This document shows positions 28,509-37,114 of a DNA stretch of 64,000 nucleotides, piece by piece (the stretch's first letter is position 1; the number at the start of each line of letters is the position of its first letter). The position numbers and the translations under genes are program-made. The notes beneath the pieces were generated by a model. It was given only the letters and a program-made list of their open reading frames with translations. It was not told the DNA's origin and did not search any database. Origin of the DNA: Streptomyces tuirus. Lineage in GTDB: Bacteria; Actinomycetota; Actinomycetes; Streptomycetales; Streptomycetaceae. Location of the stretch: the NCBI GenBank assembly GCA_018195615.1, contig JAGTPG010000001.1:1736001-1800000 (forward strand), given 5' to 3'.

Positions 28509-29236
28509 CTACTCAGCCGACCGAGCAGCAGCCTCCCGCTCCTTCTCCTCCGCCGCCTTCTCCTCCGCCTCCATCTCCGCGAACACGTCGATCGGCGCGG
28601 GCGCCTTCGCCAGGAACACCCAGGTCAGGTACACGGCGAGCAGGAACGGCGGGATCTTCAGGGCGACCAGGACCCAGCCCAGCTGCGTGGTGTCGGCCCA
28701 CCAGTACAGCGGGAAGAGGATCGCGCACTTGGCGAGCAGGATCGCGCCCCAGGCGTAACTGGCCTTGGTGTACGCCTTCTTGCGGCCCGGGTTCCGCGTG
28801 CGCCAGGAGAGGTTCTCCTTGAAGACCGGCCCGAGGATCAGCCCGATCAGAGGGACCCCGCACAGGGCCGTGATCACATACGCGAGCCCGAGGCCCAGCG
28901 TGTAGAGCATGCCGGGCAGGTAGAAGTCCTTCGCGTTGCCGGTCATCATCGCGAAGACGACACCGAAGGCCACACCGAAGACACCGCTGAAGGCGTGCTT
29001 GACGGTGTCCTTCATCACCAGCCGGACCACGACCAGCACCAGCGACACGGCCAGCGCGGCGATCGCCGACAGGTGCAGGTCCTTGTTGATCGTGTAGATG
29101 GTGACGAAGAGCAGGCCGGGCAGCACCGTCTCGATCATGCCCGCAGGCCGCCGAACGCCTCGAACAGGGCGGCCTCGGTCACCGCCCGGGCGTCGTCCGC
29201 AGATGTCTCTTCGGTCGGCTTGTCGAGCGACGTCAC
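28509..29236 (-). CDS. DUF3159 membrane protein (one frame break)
   Basis: The GTG start at 29236 gives MTSLDKPTEETSADDARAVT. Near 29145 one G is missing before MIETVLPGLLFVTIYTINKD; restoring it gives 242 residues. Five or six hydrophobic helices follow (ALAVSLVLVVVRLVM, FGVVFAMMTG, PLIGLILGPVF, WGAILLAKCAILFPLYWW), then a charged C-terminal tail rich in Glu, Lys and Ala. DUF3159 proteins are widespread in actinobacteria and have no known function. The gene starts 3 bases after the OB-fold gene stop, so both belong to one operon, downstream of kdpDE. Confidence 0.85.
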
Positions 29237-29239
29237 CGG

Positions 29240-29638
29240 CTACTCCCGTCCGAGGGGTCTCAGTTCGTACTTGGGATTGAACAACACCCGGCGGCCCCGG
29301 CTCATCGAGATCCGGCCCGATGCGATCAGCTTTCGCCCCGGCTCTATGCCCACGATGGAGCGTCTGCCGAGCCACACCACGTCCAGCGCGGCGGAGCCGT
29401 CGAACAGCTCGGCCTCGAGGGCCGGGACGCCGGCGCGCGGTCGCAGGGTGACCGTGCGCAAGGTACCAGTAACCGTCACTATCTGCCGGTCCTGACAGTC
29501 ACCGATCCGGATACAGCCGGTGGTCTCGGAGTCCTCTCGCAGTTCCTCGGACTCCAGGTCCTCCTGCGACGAGGAGAGCCGGTCGAGCATGCGCCGGAAC
29601 CGGCCCGCCGGCTTCTGCGAACGAGGAACAGCACTCAT
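29240..29638 (-). CDS. OB-fold nucleic-acid-binding domain protein
   Basis: A 132-residue protein from ATG 29638 (MSAVPRSQKPAGRFRRMLDR). After an acidic linker comes an OB-fold: IVTVTGTLRTVTLRPRAGVP, LEAELFDGSAALDVVWLGRR and GRKLIASGRISMSRGRRVLF, ending LRPLGRE. This resembles the tRNA-anticodon/RecG-type OB domain and would bind single-stranded nucleic acid. Such proteins next to DUF3159 are common in actinobacteria, with no assigned role. It lies 52 bases after the kdpE stop on the same strand. Confidence 0.85.
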   Translation of the reverse strand: MSAVPRSQKPAGRFRRMLDRLSSSQEDLESEELREDSETTGCIRIGDCQDRQIVTVTGTLRTVTLRPRAGVPALEAELFDGSAALDVVWLGRRSIVGIEPGRKLIASGRISMSRGRRVLFNPKYELRPLGRE

Positions 29639-29690
29639 GACTAGAGCGTACCGGGGCCCACCGACAGTCTCGTAACCCTGTGCCGAGACC

Positions 29691-30373
29691 CTACTTCTCG
29701 AACCGGTACCCCATCCCGGCTCCGTAATGAAGTGCTTCGGATGCGAGGGGTCCGCCTCCAGCTTCCGGCGCAGCTGGGCCATGTACACGCGCAGATAGTT
29801 CGTCTCCGTCCCGTACGACGGCCCCCACACCTCCTGGAGCAGCTGCTTCTGCCCGACCAGGCGGCCCCCGTTGCGCACGAGGACCTCCAGCAGATGCCAC
29901 TCGGTGGGGGTCAGCCGTACGTCCTTCCCGGCCCGGTTGACCTTCTTCGCGGCCAGGTCGACGGTGAACTCGTCGGTCTCCACGATCACGTCGTCCTCAC
30001 CTCCTCCGGCCGGCTCGGCCCGGCGCACGGCGGCCCGCAGCCGGGCCAGCAGCTCGTCCATGCCGAACGGCTTGGTGACGTAGTCGTCGGCGCCCGCGTC
30101 CAGCGCCTCGACCTTCTCGTCGGAGGAGTGCCGGGCGGACAGCACCAGGATGGGCACCCGGGTCCAGCCACGCAGGCCACGGATCACCTCGACGCCGTCC
30201 ATGTCGGGCAGCCCGAGGTCGAGGACGACCACGTCGGGGTGGCGGGCGGCGGCGAGCTGGAGGGCGGTGGCGCCGTCGTGCGCCGCGTCGACCTCGTACG
30301 TGCGTGCCTTGAGGTTGATCACGAGAGCGCGCACGATCTGCGGCTCGTCGTCGACCACCAGCACCCGGGTCAT
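29691..30373 (-). CDS. kdpE: KdpE response regulator (one frame break at the 3' end)
   Basis: An OmpR-type response regulator of about 227 residues that partners KdpD in sensing K+ limitation or osmotic stress. The receiver domain (TRVLVVDDEPQIVRALVINL) has the phospho-acceptor Asp in VVVLDLGLPDMDG and the Lys in VTKPFGMDEL. The C-terminal winged helix contains LTPTEWHLLEVLVRNGGRLV and TNYLRVYMAQLRRKLE. One base is missing in the last codons (about 29714), before GYRFEK and the stop at 29691. The ATG overlaps the kdpD stop (ATGA), so translation is coupled. Confidence 0.92.
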
Positions 30374-32913
30374 GAGGCCTGCCTTTCTGGTTCCGCTGGG
30401 TGGAGGGGCTCCGGGCGTGTTCCCGCCGCGCGGAGGGTGAGGACCATGGTGAGCCCGCCGCCGGGTGTGTCCTCGGCGTCCAGGGTGCCGTCCATGGCCT
30501 CGGCGAAGCCGCGCGCCACCGCGAGCCCCAGGCCCACTCCGGCGCCGCGCGGGGCGTCGCCGTACCGCTGGAAGGGTTCGAATATCCGGTCCTTGGCCGC
30601 GTCGGGGACGCCCGGCCCCCGGTCGACCACCCGCACCTCGACCCGGTCGGCGAGCGCGCTGGCGGCGACCAGCACGGGCGCGCCGGACGGACTGTACTTG
30701 ACGGCGTTCTCGACGAGGTTGGCCATCGCCCGCTCCAGCAGCCCGGGGTCCACACCGACCATGGGCAGGGTCTCCGGGACGTCCAGGTCGACGCTGCCCT
30801 CGGGCACGCCGCCGAGCGCCATCGGCACCACCTCGTCGAGGTCGACCTCCCGGATCAGCGGGGTGACCGTGCCGGTCTGGAGCCGGGACATGTCGAGCAG
30901 GTTCCCGACCAGGTGGTCGAGGCGGTCGGCGCCCTCCTCGATGCCCGCCAGCAGTTCCGCCCGGTCCTCCTCGGACCACTCGACGTCCTCGGAGCGCAGG
31001 GAGGACACCGCCGCCTTGATCCCGGCGAGCGGGGTGCGCAGATCATGGCTGACGGCGGCCAGCAGCGCCGTACGGATGCGGTTGCCCTCGGCGAGCGCGC
31101 GGGCCCGGTCGGCCTCCTCCTGGAGCCGGCGGCGGTCCAGCACGACGGCGGCCTGGGCGGCGAAGGCGGCCAGCACGCGCCGGTCCTCGGCCGGCAGGAC
31201 ACGGCCGGTCAGCGCGAGCGCCATGTGGTCGCCGACCGGCACGTCCACGTCCGCCTCGTCGGGCCGCTCGACGGGGCGCCCCCGGCCGACGCGGCCGGCG
31301 CAGGTCCACGGCTCGACGTCACTCGCCCGCTCCAGCAGGGCCGCCGACTCCATGCCGAACGTCTCCCGGACCCGCTCCAGCAGGTCTTCCAGGCCGGTCT
31401 CGCCGCGCAGCACGTTGCCCGCGAGGAAGGACAGGATCTCGGACTCGGCCCGCAGCCGGGCCGCCTGGTGGGTGCGGCGGGCGGCGAGGTCGACGACGGA
31501 GGCGACCGCCACACCGACGGCCACGAAGATCACGATGGCGACGATGTTCTTCGGGTCGGCGATGGTCCACCGGTGCAGGGGCGGTGTGTAGAAGTAGTTC
31601 AGCAGCAGGGAGCCCCCCGCCGCGGAGGCGAGCGCGGGGAGCAGCCCGCCGAGCAGGGCCGCCGTCACGGTCAGCGCCAGGAACAGCAGCATGTCGTTGG
31701 CGAGGCCCAGGTCGACGGTGCTGAGCAGCGCCGTGAGGACCGGGGGCCCCGCCACTCCGACGACCCAGCCCCACACCCGCCGGGACCGCCCGAGGCGCGC
31801 GCCCCGGGCCACCGGCAGTCCGCGGCCCTTGGCGACCTCGTCGTGGGTGACGATGTGCACGTCGAGGTCGGGCCCGGACTCCCGGGCGACCGTGGCGCCG
31901 ACGCCGGGTCCGAAGACGTACTGCCAGGTCTTGCGGCGCGAGGAGCCCAGCACGATCTGGGTGGCGTTCACCCCGCGGGCGAAGGCGAGCAGGGCGGCCG
32001 GTATGTCGTCGCCGACGACGTGGTGGAAGGTGCCGCCGAGGTCCTCCACCAGGGTCCGCTGCACCGCCAGTTCCTTGGGCGAGGCGGAGGTCAGGCCGTC
32101 GCTGCGGGCTATGTAGACGGCCAGCACCTCGCCGCCGGCGCCCTTCTCGGCCAGCCGCGCGCCCCGGCGGATCAGCGTCCGGCCCTCCGGACCGCCGGTC
32201 AGCCCGACCACGATCCGCTCGCGTGATCCCCAGATCCTCGACACCCGGTGCTCGCTGCGGTACTGGGTGAGGTAGGCGTCGACCCGGTCGGCCACCCAGA
32301 GCAGCGCCAGTTCGCGCAGGGCGGTCAGGTTGCCGGGCCGGAAGTAGTTGGACAGGGCCGCGTCGACCTTGTCCGGCTGATAGATGTTGCCGTGCGCCAT
32401 CCGCCGCCGCAGCGCCTCGGGCGACATGTCGACCAGCTCGACCTGGTCGGCTCGCCGCACGACCTCGTCCGGCACGGTCTCCTGCTGCCGCACCCCGGTG
32501 ATCGACTCGACGACATCGCCGAGCGACTCCAGGTGCTGGATGTTGACGGTCGAGATCACGTCGATGCCGGCCGCGAGGAGCTCCTCCACGTCCTGCCAGC
32601 GCTTGGCGTTGCGGGAGCCGGGGACGTTCGTGTGGGCGAGTTCGTCCACCAGGGCGACCTGGGGGCGGCGGGCGAGGACGGCGTCCAGGTCCATCTCGGG
32701 GAACACGCCGCCGCGGTATTCCAGCTGCCGGCGCGGCACGTGCTCCAGACCGTGCAGCATCACCCCGGTGCGGGGCCGGTCGTGGTGCTCGACGAAGGCC
32801 ACCACGCAATCAGTGCCCCGCTCGACGCGGCGGTGCGCCTCGGAGAGCATCGCGTACGTCTTTCCGACGCCCGGTGCCGCACCGAGGTAGATCCGAAGCT
32901 TGCCGCGTCCCAT
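30370..32913 (-). CDS. kdpD: KdpD sensor histidine kinase
   Basis: An intact 847-residue sensor. The N-terminal KdpD domain has Walker A in YLGAAPGVGKTYAMLSEAHR, and VDELAHTNVPGSRN follows. A universal-stress-protein-like domain comes next (RIVVGLTGGPEGRTLIRRGA, with GSSRRKTW). Four membrane helices lie around residues 395-500 and end near the LLNYFYTPPLHRWTIADPKN motif. A GAF-like region precedes the kinase core, with the phosphorylated His in AAVSHDLRTPLAG and N and G boxes in NLVENAVKYSPSG and GLGLAVARGF. KdpD is known to respond to low K+ and salt, and its stress-protein domain binds c-di-AMP in staphylococci. No kdpFABC genes lie in this window. Confidence 0.95.
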   Translation of the reverse strand: MGRGKLRIYLGAAPGVGKTYAMLSEAHRRVERGTDCVVAFVEHHDRPRTGVMLHGLEHVPRRQLEYRGGVFPEMDLDAVLARRPQVALVDELAHTNVPGSRNAKRWQDVEELLAAGIDVISTVNIQHLESLGDVVESITGVRQQETVPDEVVRRADQVELVDMSPEALRRRMAHGNIYQPDKVDAALSNYFRPGNLTALRELALLWVADRVDAYLTQYRSEHRVSRIWGSRERIVVGLTGGPEGRTLIRRGARLAEKGAGGEVLAVYIARSDGLTSASPKELAVQRTLVEDLGGTFHHVVGDDIPAALLAFARGVNATQIVLGSSRRKTWQYVFGPGVGATVARESGPDLDVHIVTHDEVAKGRGLPVARGARLGRSRRVWGWVVGVAGPPVLTALLSTVDLGLANDMLLFLALTVTAALLGGLLPALASAAGGSLLLNYFYTPPLHRWTIADPKNIVAIVIFVAVGVAVASVVDLAARRTHQAARLRAESEILSFLAGNVLRGETGLEDLLERVRETFGMESAALLERASDVEPWTCAGRVGRGRPVERPDEADVDVPVGDHMALALTGRVLPAEDRRVLAAFAAQAAVVLDRRRLQEEADRARALAEGNRIRTALLAAVSHDLRTPLAGIKAAVSSLRSEDVEWSEEDRAELLAGIEEGADRLDHLVGNLLDMSRLQTGTVTPLIREVDLDEVVPMALGGVPEGSVDLDVPETLPMVGVDPGLLERAMANLVENAVKYSPSGAPVLVAASALADRVEVRVVDRGPGVPDAAKDRIFEPFQRYGDAPRGAGVGLGLAVARGFAEAMDGTLDAEDTPGGGLTMVLTLRAAGTRPEPLHPAEPERQAS

Positions 32914-33044
32914 GGCCTCATTGTCTTCCGGTCTGCCGACTGCGCAGCGTCGACCTTACGACCGGCCATCGCGGCACATGGGTGCCGGGCGCGTCAGCGG
33001 GGCCGTCTTTGACGGAACTCTGACGCGCCCGGCCGTTCAGAGGG

Positions 33045-33261
33045 TCACGCGGGATTCTCGCCGTGGGTGAGGGTCTCCCAGGCGACGAAGAGGTTGTTGC
33101 TGCCGGCGGGGCGGCCGCGCAGGGTCAGCGTCTCGGTGTTGGTCACCCTTGGAGACGGTGACTCCGGGGTGGACGAAGGTGCTGGGAGCGGCGTCGGCGG
33201 GCCGGACGAGGACGCCGGCGACGAGGGCGGCCACGGCCGCTAAGAGGGCGGTGCCGCGCAT
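33045..33261 (-). pseudogene. Remnant of a secreted protein (signal peptide plus C-terminus)
   Basis: From 33261 a signal peptide reads MRGTALLAAVAALVAGVLV, followed by ADAAPSTFVHPGVTVSKG. The frame then changes, and a second frame reads TNTETLTLRGRPAGSNNLFV then AWETLTHGENPA and a stop at 33045. The first half resembles the mature N-terminus of secreted alginate-lyase-like polysaccharide lyases, and the second could be the C-terminus of the same protein. The jump at about 33148 would then be a large internal deletion. The family assignment is from memory and tentative. A frameshifted short secreted protein is the alternative. Confidence 0.4.
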
Positions 33262-33315
33262 ACGTGGGGCCTTCCGCTCTCGTATGTGAACGTGAAGGGC
33301 CTTAGGACACGAGAA

Positions 33316-33345
33316 AGGGCCGCACCCCCTGTGGGATGCGGCCCT
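33316..33345. terminator. Stem-loop terminator for the DUF3710 operon
   Basis: The stem is AGGGCCGCA (33316-33324) with TGCGGCCCT (33337-33345) around a 12-base loop. On the minus strand it begins 16 bases after the DUF3710 stop. T-rich tail is lacking, as usual in Streptomyces. Confidence 0.7.
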
Positions 33346-33361
33346 GATGTCGCTGCGACGC

Positions 33362-34114
33362 TCAGCGGACCTCGGTGATCTCCGGTCCGCGCTGGAGCTG
33401 GCCCATTCCGCCGGCGAAGCGGGAGCCCTCCTCCTGCTGGACGCCCTCGGGGACCATCTGGGCGTCGTTCGGCAGCTTCAGGACGATCGGGTCACGGGGC
33501 GCCATCGGGCCCTCGCCGCGGACCACGACCGTGTCCCGGAAGATCTGTTCGAGCAGCCCGGCGGCCTGCGGCTGCACCGCGCCCTGGCCCGAGATGACCC
33601 CGCGCAGGAACCAGCGGGGGCCGTCCACACCGACGAACCGCACGACCTGGAAGCCGCTGGTGCCGTCCGGCAGCTGCACCGGCACCTGGGCCCGCAGCTC
33701 CCAGCCCAGCGGTCCCTCGACCTCGTCGACGATGCCGCCCTGCTGGGTGATGCCCGAGCCGATCTCCTCGCGCACCTCGCCCCAGATGCCCTCACGCTTG
33801 GGTGCGGCGAAGCCCTGGAGCTGGATGGCGCTGTCCTTGAGCACGACCGTCGCCGCCACGATCGCGTCGCCCGCGACCTCGACCCTGAGCTCCATGCCGT
33901 CCACACCCGGCACGAACAGGCCGCCCAGGTCGACCCGGCCCTCGGCCGGGTCACGGACCTCGGAGCTGTCCCAGGGCCCGTCGGGGCGGGGCGCGGGCTC
34001 GAGCCTCAGGCGCTCGCCCTCACCGTCCGCCTCAGTGTCGACACCGTCGACGACCTGCTCGGCCTCGCCGGCCGCGTCCTCGGCGGCATCCCTCTTCTTG
34101 CGACGTCCGAACAC
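33362..34114 (-). CDS. DUF3710 protein
   Basis: A 250-residue protein starting at GTG 34114 (MFGRRKKRDAAEDAAGEAEQ), with a basic N-terminus, an acidic linker and a beta-rich body (PGVDGMELRVEVAGDAIVAA, GWELRAQVPVQLPDGT, RWFLRGVISGQGA). DUF3710 is an actinobacterial family of unknown function that lies next to dut in most streptomycetes and mycobacteria. The start is one base beyond the dut stop, so expression is coupled to dUTPase. Confidence 0.9.
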   Translation of the reverse strand: MFGRRKKRDAAEDAAGEAEQVVDGVDTEADGEGERLRLEPAPRPDGPWDSSEVRDPAEGRVDLGGLFVPGVDGMELRVEVAGDAIVAATVVLKDSAIQLQGFAAPKREGIWGEVREEIGSGITQQGGIVDEVEGPLGWELRAQVPVQLPDGTSGFQVVRFVGVDGPRWFLRGVISGQGAVQPQAAGLLEQIFRDTVVVRGEGPMAPRDPIVLKLPNDAQMVPEGVQQEEGSRFAGGMGQLQRGPEITEVR

Positions 34115-34115
34115 G

Positions 34116-34703
34116 TCACTGTCCTTCCCGGTCGGATACGACCGAAGCGTATCGATTCCCACCCGTCCGACCGCCCAGGGCGGCCTGACCGCTTGTGCCG
34201 CTCGTCCCGTCCACCGCGGCGTGTCCTCCGGTGGACCCGAAGCCCCCCTCGGCCCGCGCGGAGCCGGGAAGCTCCGCCACCTCCTGGAAGCGGACCCTCT
34301 CGACCTGCTGGACGACCAGTTGGGCAATCCGGTCGAAGCGCTCGAACCGCACGGCCTCGCGCGGGTCGAGATTCACCACGATCACCTTGATCTCCCCACG
34401 GTACCCGGCATCAACCGTCCCCGGGGCATTCACCAGGGCGACGCCGCAGCGGGCGGCAAGACCGGATCGCGGGTGCACAAAGGCCGCGTACCCCTCCGGC
34501 AACGCCACAGACACTCCCGTGGGCAGTACGGCCCGCTCACCCGGCGCCAGTTGACACGCCTCGGTGGTGCGCAGATCGGCTCCCGCGTCACCGGGGTGCG
34601 CGTACGACGGGAGCGGTACCTCGGGATCGACGCGCCGGATCAGCACGTCCACGGGCTGACGGCTCACGGGACTGCTGGGAGTCATGGGGTCTTCCAGGGT
34701 CAT
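34116..34703 (-). CDS. dut: dUTP diphosphatase
   Basis: This enzyme hydrolyses dUTP to dUMP, keeping uracil out of DNA and feeding dTMP synthesis. The five trimeric-dUTPase motifs are present: AHPGDAGADLRT, HPRSGLAARCG, NAPGTVDAGYRGEIKV, QLVVQQVER and, at the C-terminus, RAEGGFGSTG. The C-terminal tail after motif 5 is about 37 residues longer than in minimal dUTPases. An ATG at 34703 overlaps the stop of the upstream low-complexity frame (ATGA); a second ATG at 34685 is an equally good start. Thymidine kinase at 48643 serves the same nucleotide pathway but is unlinked. Confidence 0.93.
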   Translation of the reverse strand: MTLEDPMTPSSPVSRQPVDVLIRRVDPEVPLPSYAHPGDAGADLRTTEACQLAPGERAVLPTGVSVALPEGYAAFVHPRSGLAARCGVALVNAPGTVDAGYRGEIKVIVVNLDPREAVRFERFDRIAQLVVQQVERVRFQEVAELPGSARAEGGFGSTGGHAAVDGTSGTSGQAALGGRTGGNRYASVVSDREGQ

Positions 34704-34963
34704 GGGGCTTGTGGGGGCGTTGGGGTTGAGGGGGCCTTGGGGGTCGAGGGAGCTTCCGGGCTTGAGATGCTGGCCGGGCTGGAGGGGCCTTCGGGGCCGA
34801 AGTTGCTCTCCGGGCTGGAGGGGCTGCCCGGGCCCAAGTCCCGCTCCGGGCTGGAACGGTTCCCCGGGACAGAAGGGCTTCCTGCGCTCAAGAGGGTTTT
34901 CGGGCCCGACGGGTTCCCAGGGCTCATGAGGCCGCCGGACCCCAAGACGCCTTCGTCGCTCAC
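34700..34963 (-). CDS. Low-complexity Pro/Ser/Gly-rich frame coupled to both neighbours
   Basis: An 87-residue frame from GTG 34963 that overlaps the thioesterase stop by GTGA and ends in a TGA overlapping the dut ATG. Its sequence is imperfect short repeats built on SP-E/G and SSP units (PGNPSGPKTLLSAGSPSVPG, SSPESNFGPEGPSSPASISS). No cysteines or aromatic residues beyond two Phe-like positions stand out, and it is expected to be disordered. The exact overlaps at both ends argue that ribosomes pass through it. It may be a real small disordered protein or simply a translated spacer. No family is recognised. Confidence 0.5.
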   Translation of the reverse strand: MSDEGVLGSGGLMSPGNPSGPKTLLSAGSPSVPGNRSSPERDLGPGSPSSPESNFGPEGPSSPASISSPEAPSTPKAPSTPTPPQAP

Positions 34964-35544
34964 GGGTTCACCTCGAACGCACGGGCGCGCCGGACCTGGT
35001 CCGGGTCGTTCATGGCGGCCTGGATCTCCTCCTGGCGGCCGTGGTCGACGAAGTGGTCGACCTTCACCTCGATGAAGAGCGCGTCGGCCCGGACGGCGAC
35101 CGGCCCGTCGGGCCCGCCGACACGTCCGGTGGCGGTCGAGTAGATCTTCCGCCCGGCCACCGCCGTCACCTCGGCCTCCAGGTACAACGTGGTGCCGACG
35201 GGAACGGGCCGTACGAAGTCGGTCTCCAGCCGTCCGGTCACGGCGATCGTGCGCAGCAGCCAGTTCAGCGAGCCGAGAGTTTCGTCCAGAGCGGTGGCGA
35301 GCACACCGCCGTGCGCGAGGCCCGGGGCGCCCTGGTGGGCGGGCTGCACGGTGAACTCGGCGGTGAGCGAGACACCCTCGCCGGCCCGCGCCTCCAGATG
35401 CAGCCCCTGCTGCTGGTCACCGCCACAGCCGAAACACTGGCCGTAGTGCGCGCCGAGGAGCTCACCAGGCACCGGAGCGTCCGGATGGCGCGCCGGTTTC
35501 ACGGCGTCGGCCGGAGGCTGAAGAGCTGCGGAAGTACGACTCAC
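34960..35544 (-). CDS. PaaI-family hotdog thioesterase
   Basis: A 194-residue acyl-CoA thioesterase-like protein starting at GTG 35544 (MSRTSAALQPPADAVKPARH). The hotdog core includes HYGQCFGCG, QGAPGLAHGGVLATALDETL, GRLETDFVRPVPVGTTLYLE and RADALFIEVKVDHF. The Gly-Gly before the long helix and the Asp/Glu of DETL are the usual active-site features. A FGCG cysteine pair near the N-terminus is common in the actinobacterial branch. It is the first gene of the run that leads through the low-complexity frame to dut and DUF3710, and it is divergent from the DUF3093 gene. Confidence 0.88.
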   Translation of the reverse strand: MSRTSAALQPPADAVKPARHPDAPVPGELLGAHYGQCFGCGGDQQQGLHLEARAGEGVSLTAEFTVQPAHQGAPGLAHGGVLATALDETLGSLNWLLRTIAVTGRLETDFVRPVPVGTTLYLEAEVTAVAGRKIYSTATGRVGGPDGPVAVRADALFIEVKVDHFVDHGRQEEIQAAMNDPDQVRRARAFEVNP

Positions 35545-35602
35545 AGCCGGAGACCTTACCCGCGCGTCGGCCCGTTCCGGACACCGTGTCAAGCTTGGCT
35601 CC

Positions 35603-36061
35603 ATGCAGCTCTCCGCCGCCCCGTACGAAGAACGCCTCACCGCTCCACGGTCCTGGTGGCTGATCTCGTTCCTCGTCGGCGTCTCGATGGCCCTGATCCT
35701 GCTCCCGTTCGGCACGCTGCCGATGCTCGGCGGCCTGGCCGGGGGCACCGCGGTCGCGGCCGTCGCCGCGAGTTCGTACGGCTCGATCCGCATCCGGGTG
35801 GTGGGCGACTCCCTGATCGCGGGCGAGGCGAAGATCCCGGTGGCGGCACTGGGCGGGGCGGAGGTGCTGGACGCGGAGGAGGCCCGCGCCTGGCGCACCC
35901 ACAAGGCCGACCCGCGCGCCTTCCTGCTGCTGCGCGCCTACATCCCCACGGCCCTGCGCGTGGAGGTCACGGACCCGGAGGACCCGACTCCGTATCTGTA
36001 TCTGTCCACGCGCGAGCCGGAGCGCCTGGCGGAGGCGCTGAGGGCGGCGAAGGCCGCGTAG
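35603..36061 (+). CDS. DUF3093 membrane protein
   Basis: A 152-residue protein that begins MQLSAAPYEERLTAPRSWWL. Two membrane helices (ISFLVGVSMALILLPFG and LGGLAGGTAVAAVAAS) precede a PH-like beta domain (YGSIRIRVVGDSLIAGEAKI, LLLRAYIPTALRVEVTDPED, YLYLSTREPERLAEAL). DUF3093 is found throughout actinobacteria, often divergent from or next to dut-region genes, with no known function. Its promoter lies in the 58-base gap shared with the thioesterase gene. Confidence 0.88.
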   Translation: MQLSAAPYEERLTAPRSWWLISFLVGVSMALILLPFGTLPMLGGLAGGTAVAAVAASSYGSIRIRVVGDSLIAGEAKIPVAALGGAEVLDAEEARAWRTHKADPRAFLLLRAYIPTALRVEVTDPEDPTPYLYLSTREPERLAEALRAAKAA

Positions 36062-36075
36062 CACATGTGACTGAG

Positions 36076-36097
36076 GGGTCCCCCGGCGGGCGGACCC
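36076..36097. terminator. Weak stem-loop between convergent genes
   Basis: A 6-bp stem, GGGTCC with GGACCC, and a 10-base GC-rich loop lie 15 bases after the DUF3093 stop and before the end of the convergent gene at 36128. The pairing is modest, so the call is tentative. Confidence 0.35.
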
Positions 36098-36127
36098 GCG
36101 GACCTCGGCGCCTGCGCCGGTGTCGGC

Positions 36128-37101
36128 TCAGCGACGATCGTCGCTCTCGCCGCCGTGCTTCTTCTCGTCGCGCTTCCCGCCCTCGTGGCGGCCCAGGGGG
36201 TCGTGCGTGATCTCGCCCATCTCCAGGGCGTCCGCCGGGCGTTCCAGCGGGGAAGCGCCTCGAGGGCCTCCCAGGGCACCTGGATCCCGCGCAAATCCTT
36301 GCGGATCCGGGCGGCGAGCTTTCTGGTCTCGCTGCGGTTCATGGCCGCCCCGACGGCGGCGCCCACCAGGAAGGGAATCAGGTTCGGCATGGTGCGGACC
36401 ATCCGCTTCATGATCCGCTGCCGCAGCTCGCGCTTCATACGGCTGTTCAGCGCCGTGCTCAGGGTCGACGGCTTGGTCGCGTCGATCCCGCGCTCCCCCG
36501 ACCACGAGTCGAGGTAGGCGGTGCTGCGCTGCTTGAGGTTGCCGGGCGGTCGTACGCCGTAGACCTCGTGGAGTTCGGCGATCAGCTTCAGCTCGATCGC
36601 GGCGACACCGGTGACCTCGGCGGCCAGTTCCGTCGGCATCGCGGGTGGCACGGGAAGCATGGCCGCCGCGCCGATGCCGGCTCCGACCGTCGCCGTCGCC
36701 GCCGCCGCGCCCGCGACGAGTTTGTCCGCGAGCTCTTCGGGCCCGAGGCCCGGGAACTGCCTGCGGAGGGTCGCCAGGTCCCTTACGGGGACCCGCGGGG
36801 CCAGTTCGATGATCCGGTCGGCGAGGTGCACGAGCGTGGCCCGGGCGCGCACCGAGCCCTTGCGGGCGCCTTCTCTGGCCCGCTCCCGGAGCGTCCCCGC
36901 CGTCCGTCGGGCGACGGGTGCGGGGACGTCCACGGACGCCGGGAGGTCACCCCGGTCCGCTGCCGGTTCGAGCGAGGCCGCCCCCGTACCGGTGGAGCCT
37001 CGCTCGTCGTCACGCGCGCCGTACCGCGGGCCGCCGGTCGGCCCTTCGTCCGCTTTCCGTTTGGAGAAGCGGCGCTTCCAGGGAGGGGTCGAGCCAGTCA
37101 C
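36128..37101 (-). CDS. Conserved hypothetical protein, EcsC-like (one frame break)
   Basis: A protein of about 324 residues from ATG 37101 (MTGSTPPWKRRFSKRKADEG). One base is missing near 36245; the true C-terminus is then LEMGEITHDPLGRHEGGKRD and a charged tail ending ESDDRR. The central part has two Ala/Gly-rich hydrophobic stretches (VAGAAAATATVGAGIGAAAM, LIPFLVGAAVGAAMN) and TELAAEVTGVAAIELKLIAE, which recall EcsC-family proteins. The function is unknown. It lies 13 bases downstream of the DUF4193 gene and is probably co-transcribed with it. Confidence 0.7.
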
Positions 37102-37114
37102 GGCCGACCCGTCC

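Noticed and set aside
30400..32226. Long plus-strand open frame opposite kdpD
   Set aside because: A codon-bias shadow of kdpD, with no domain similarity.
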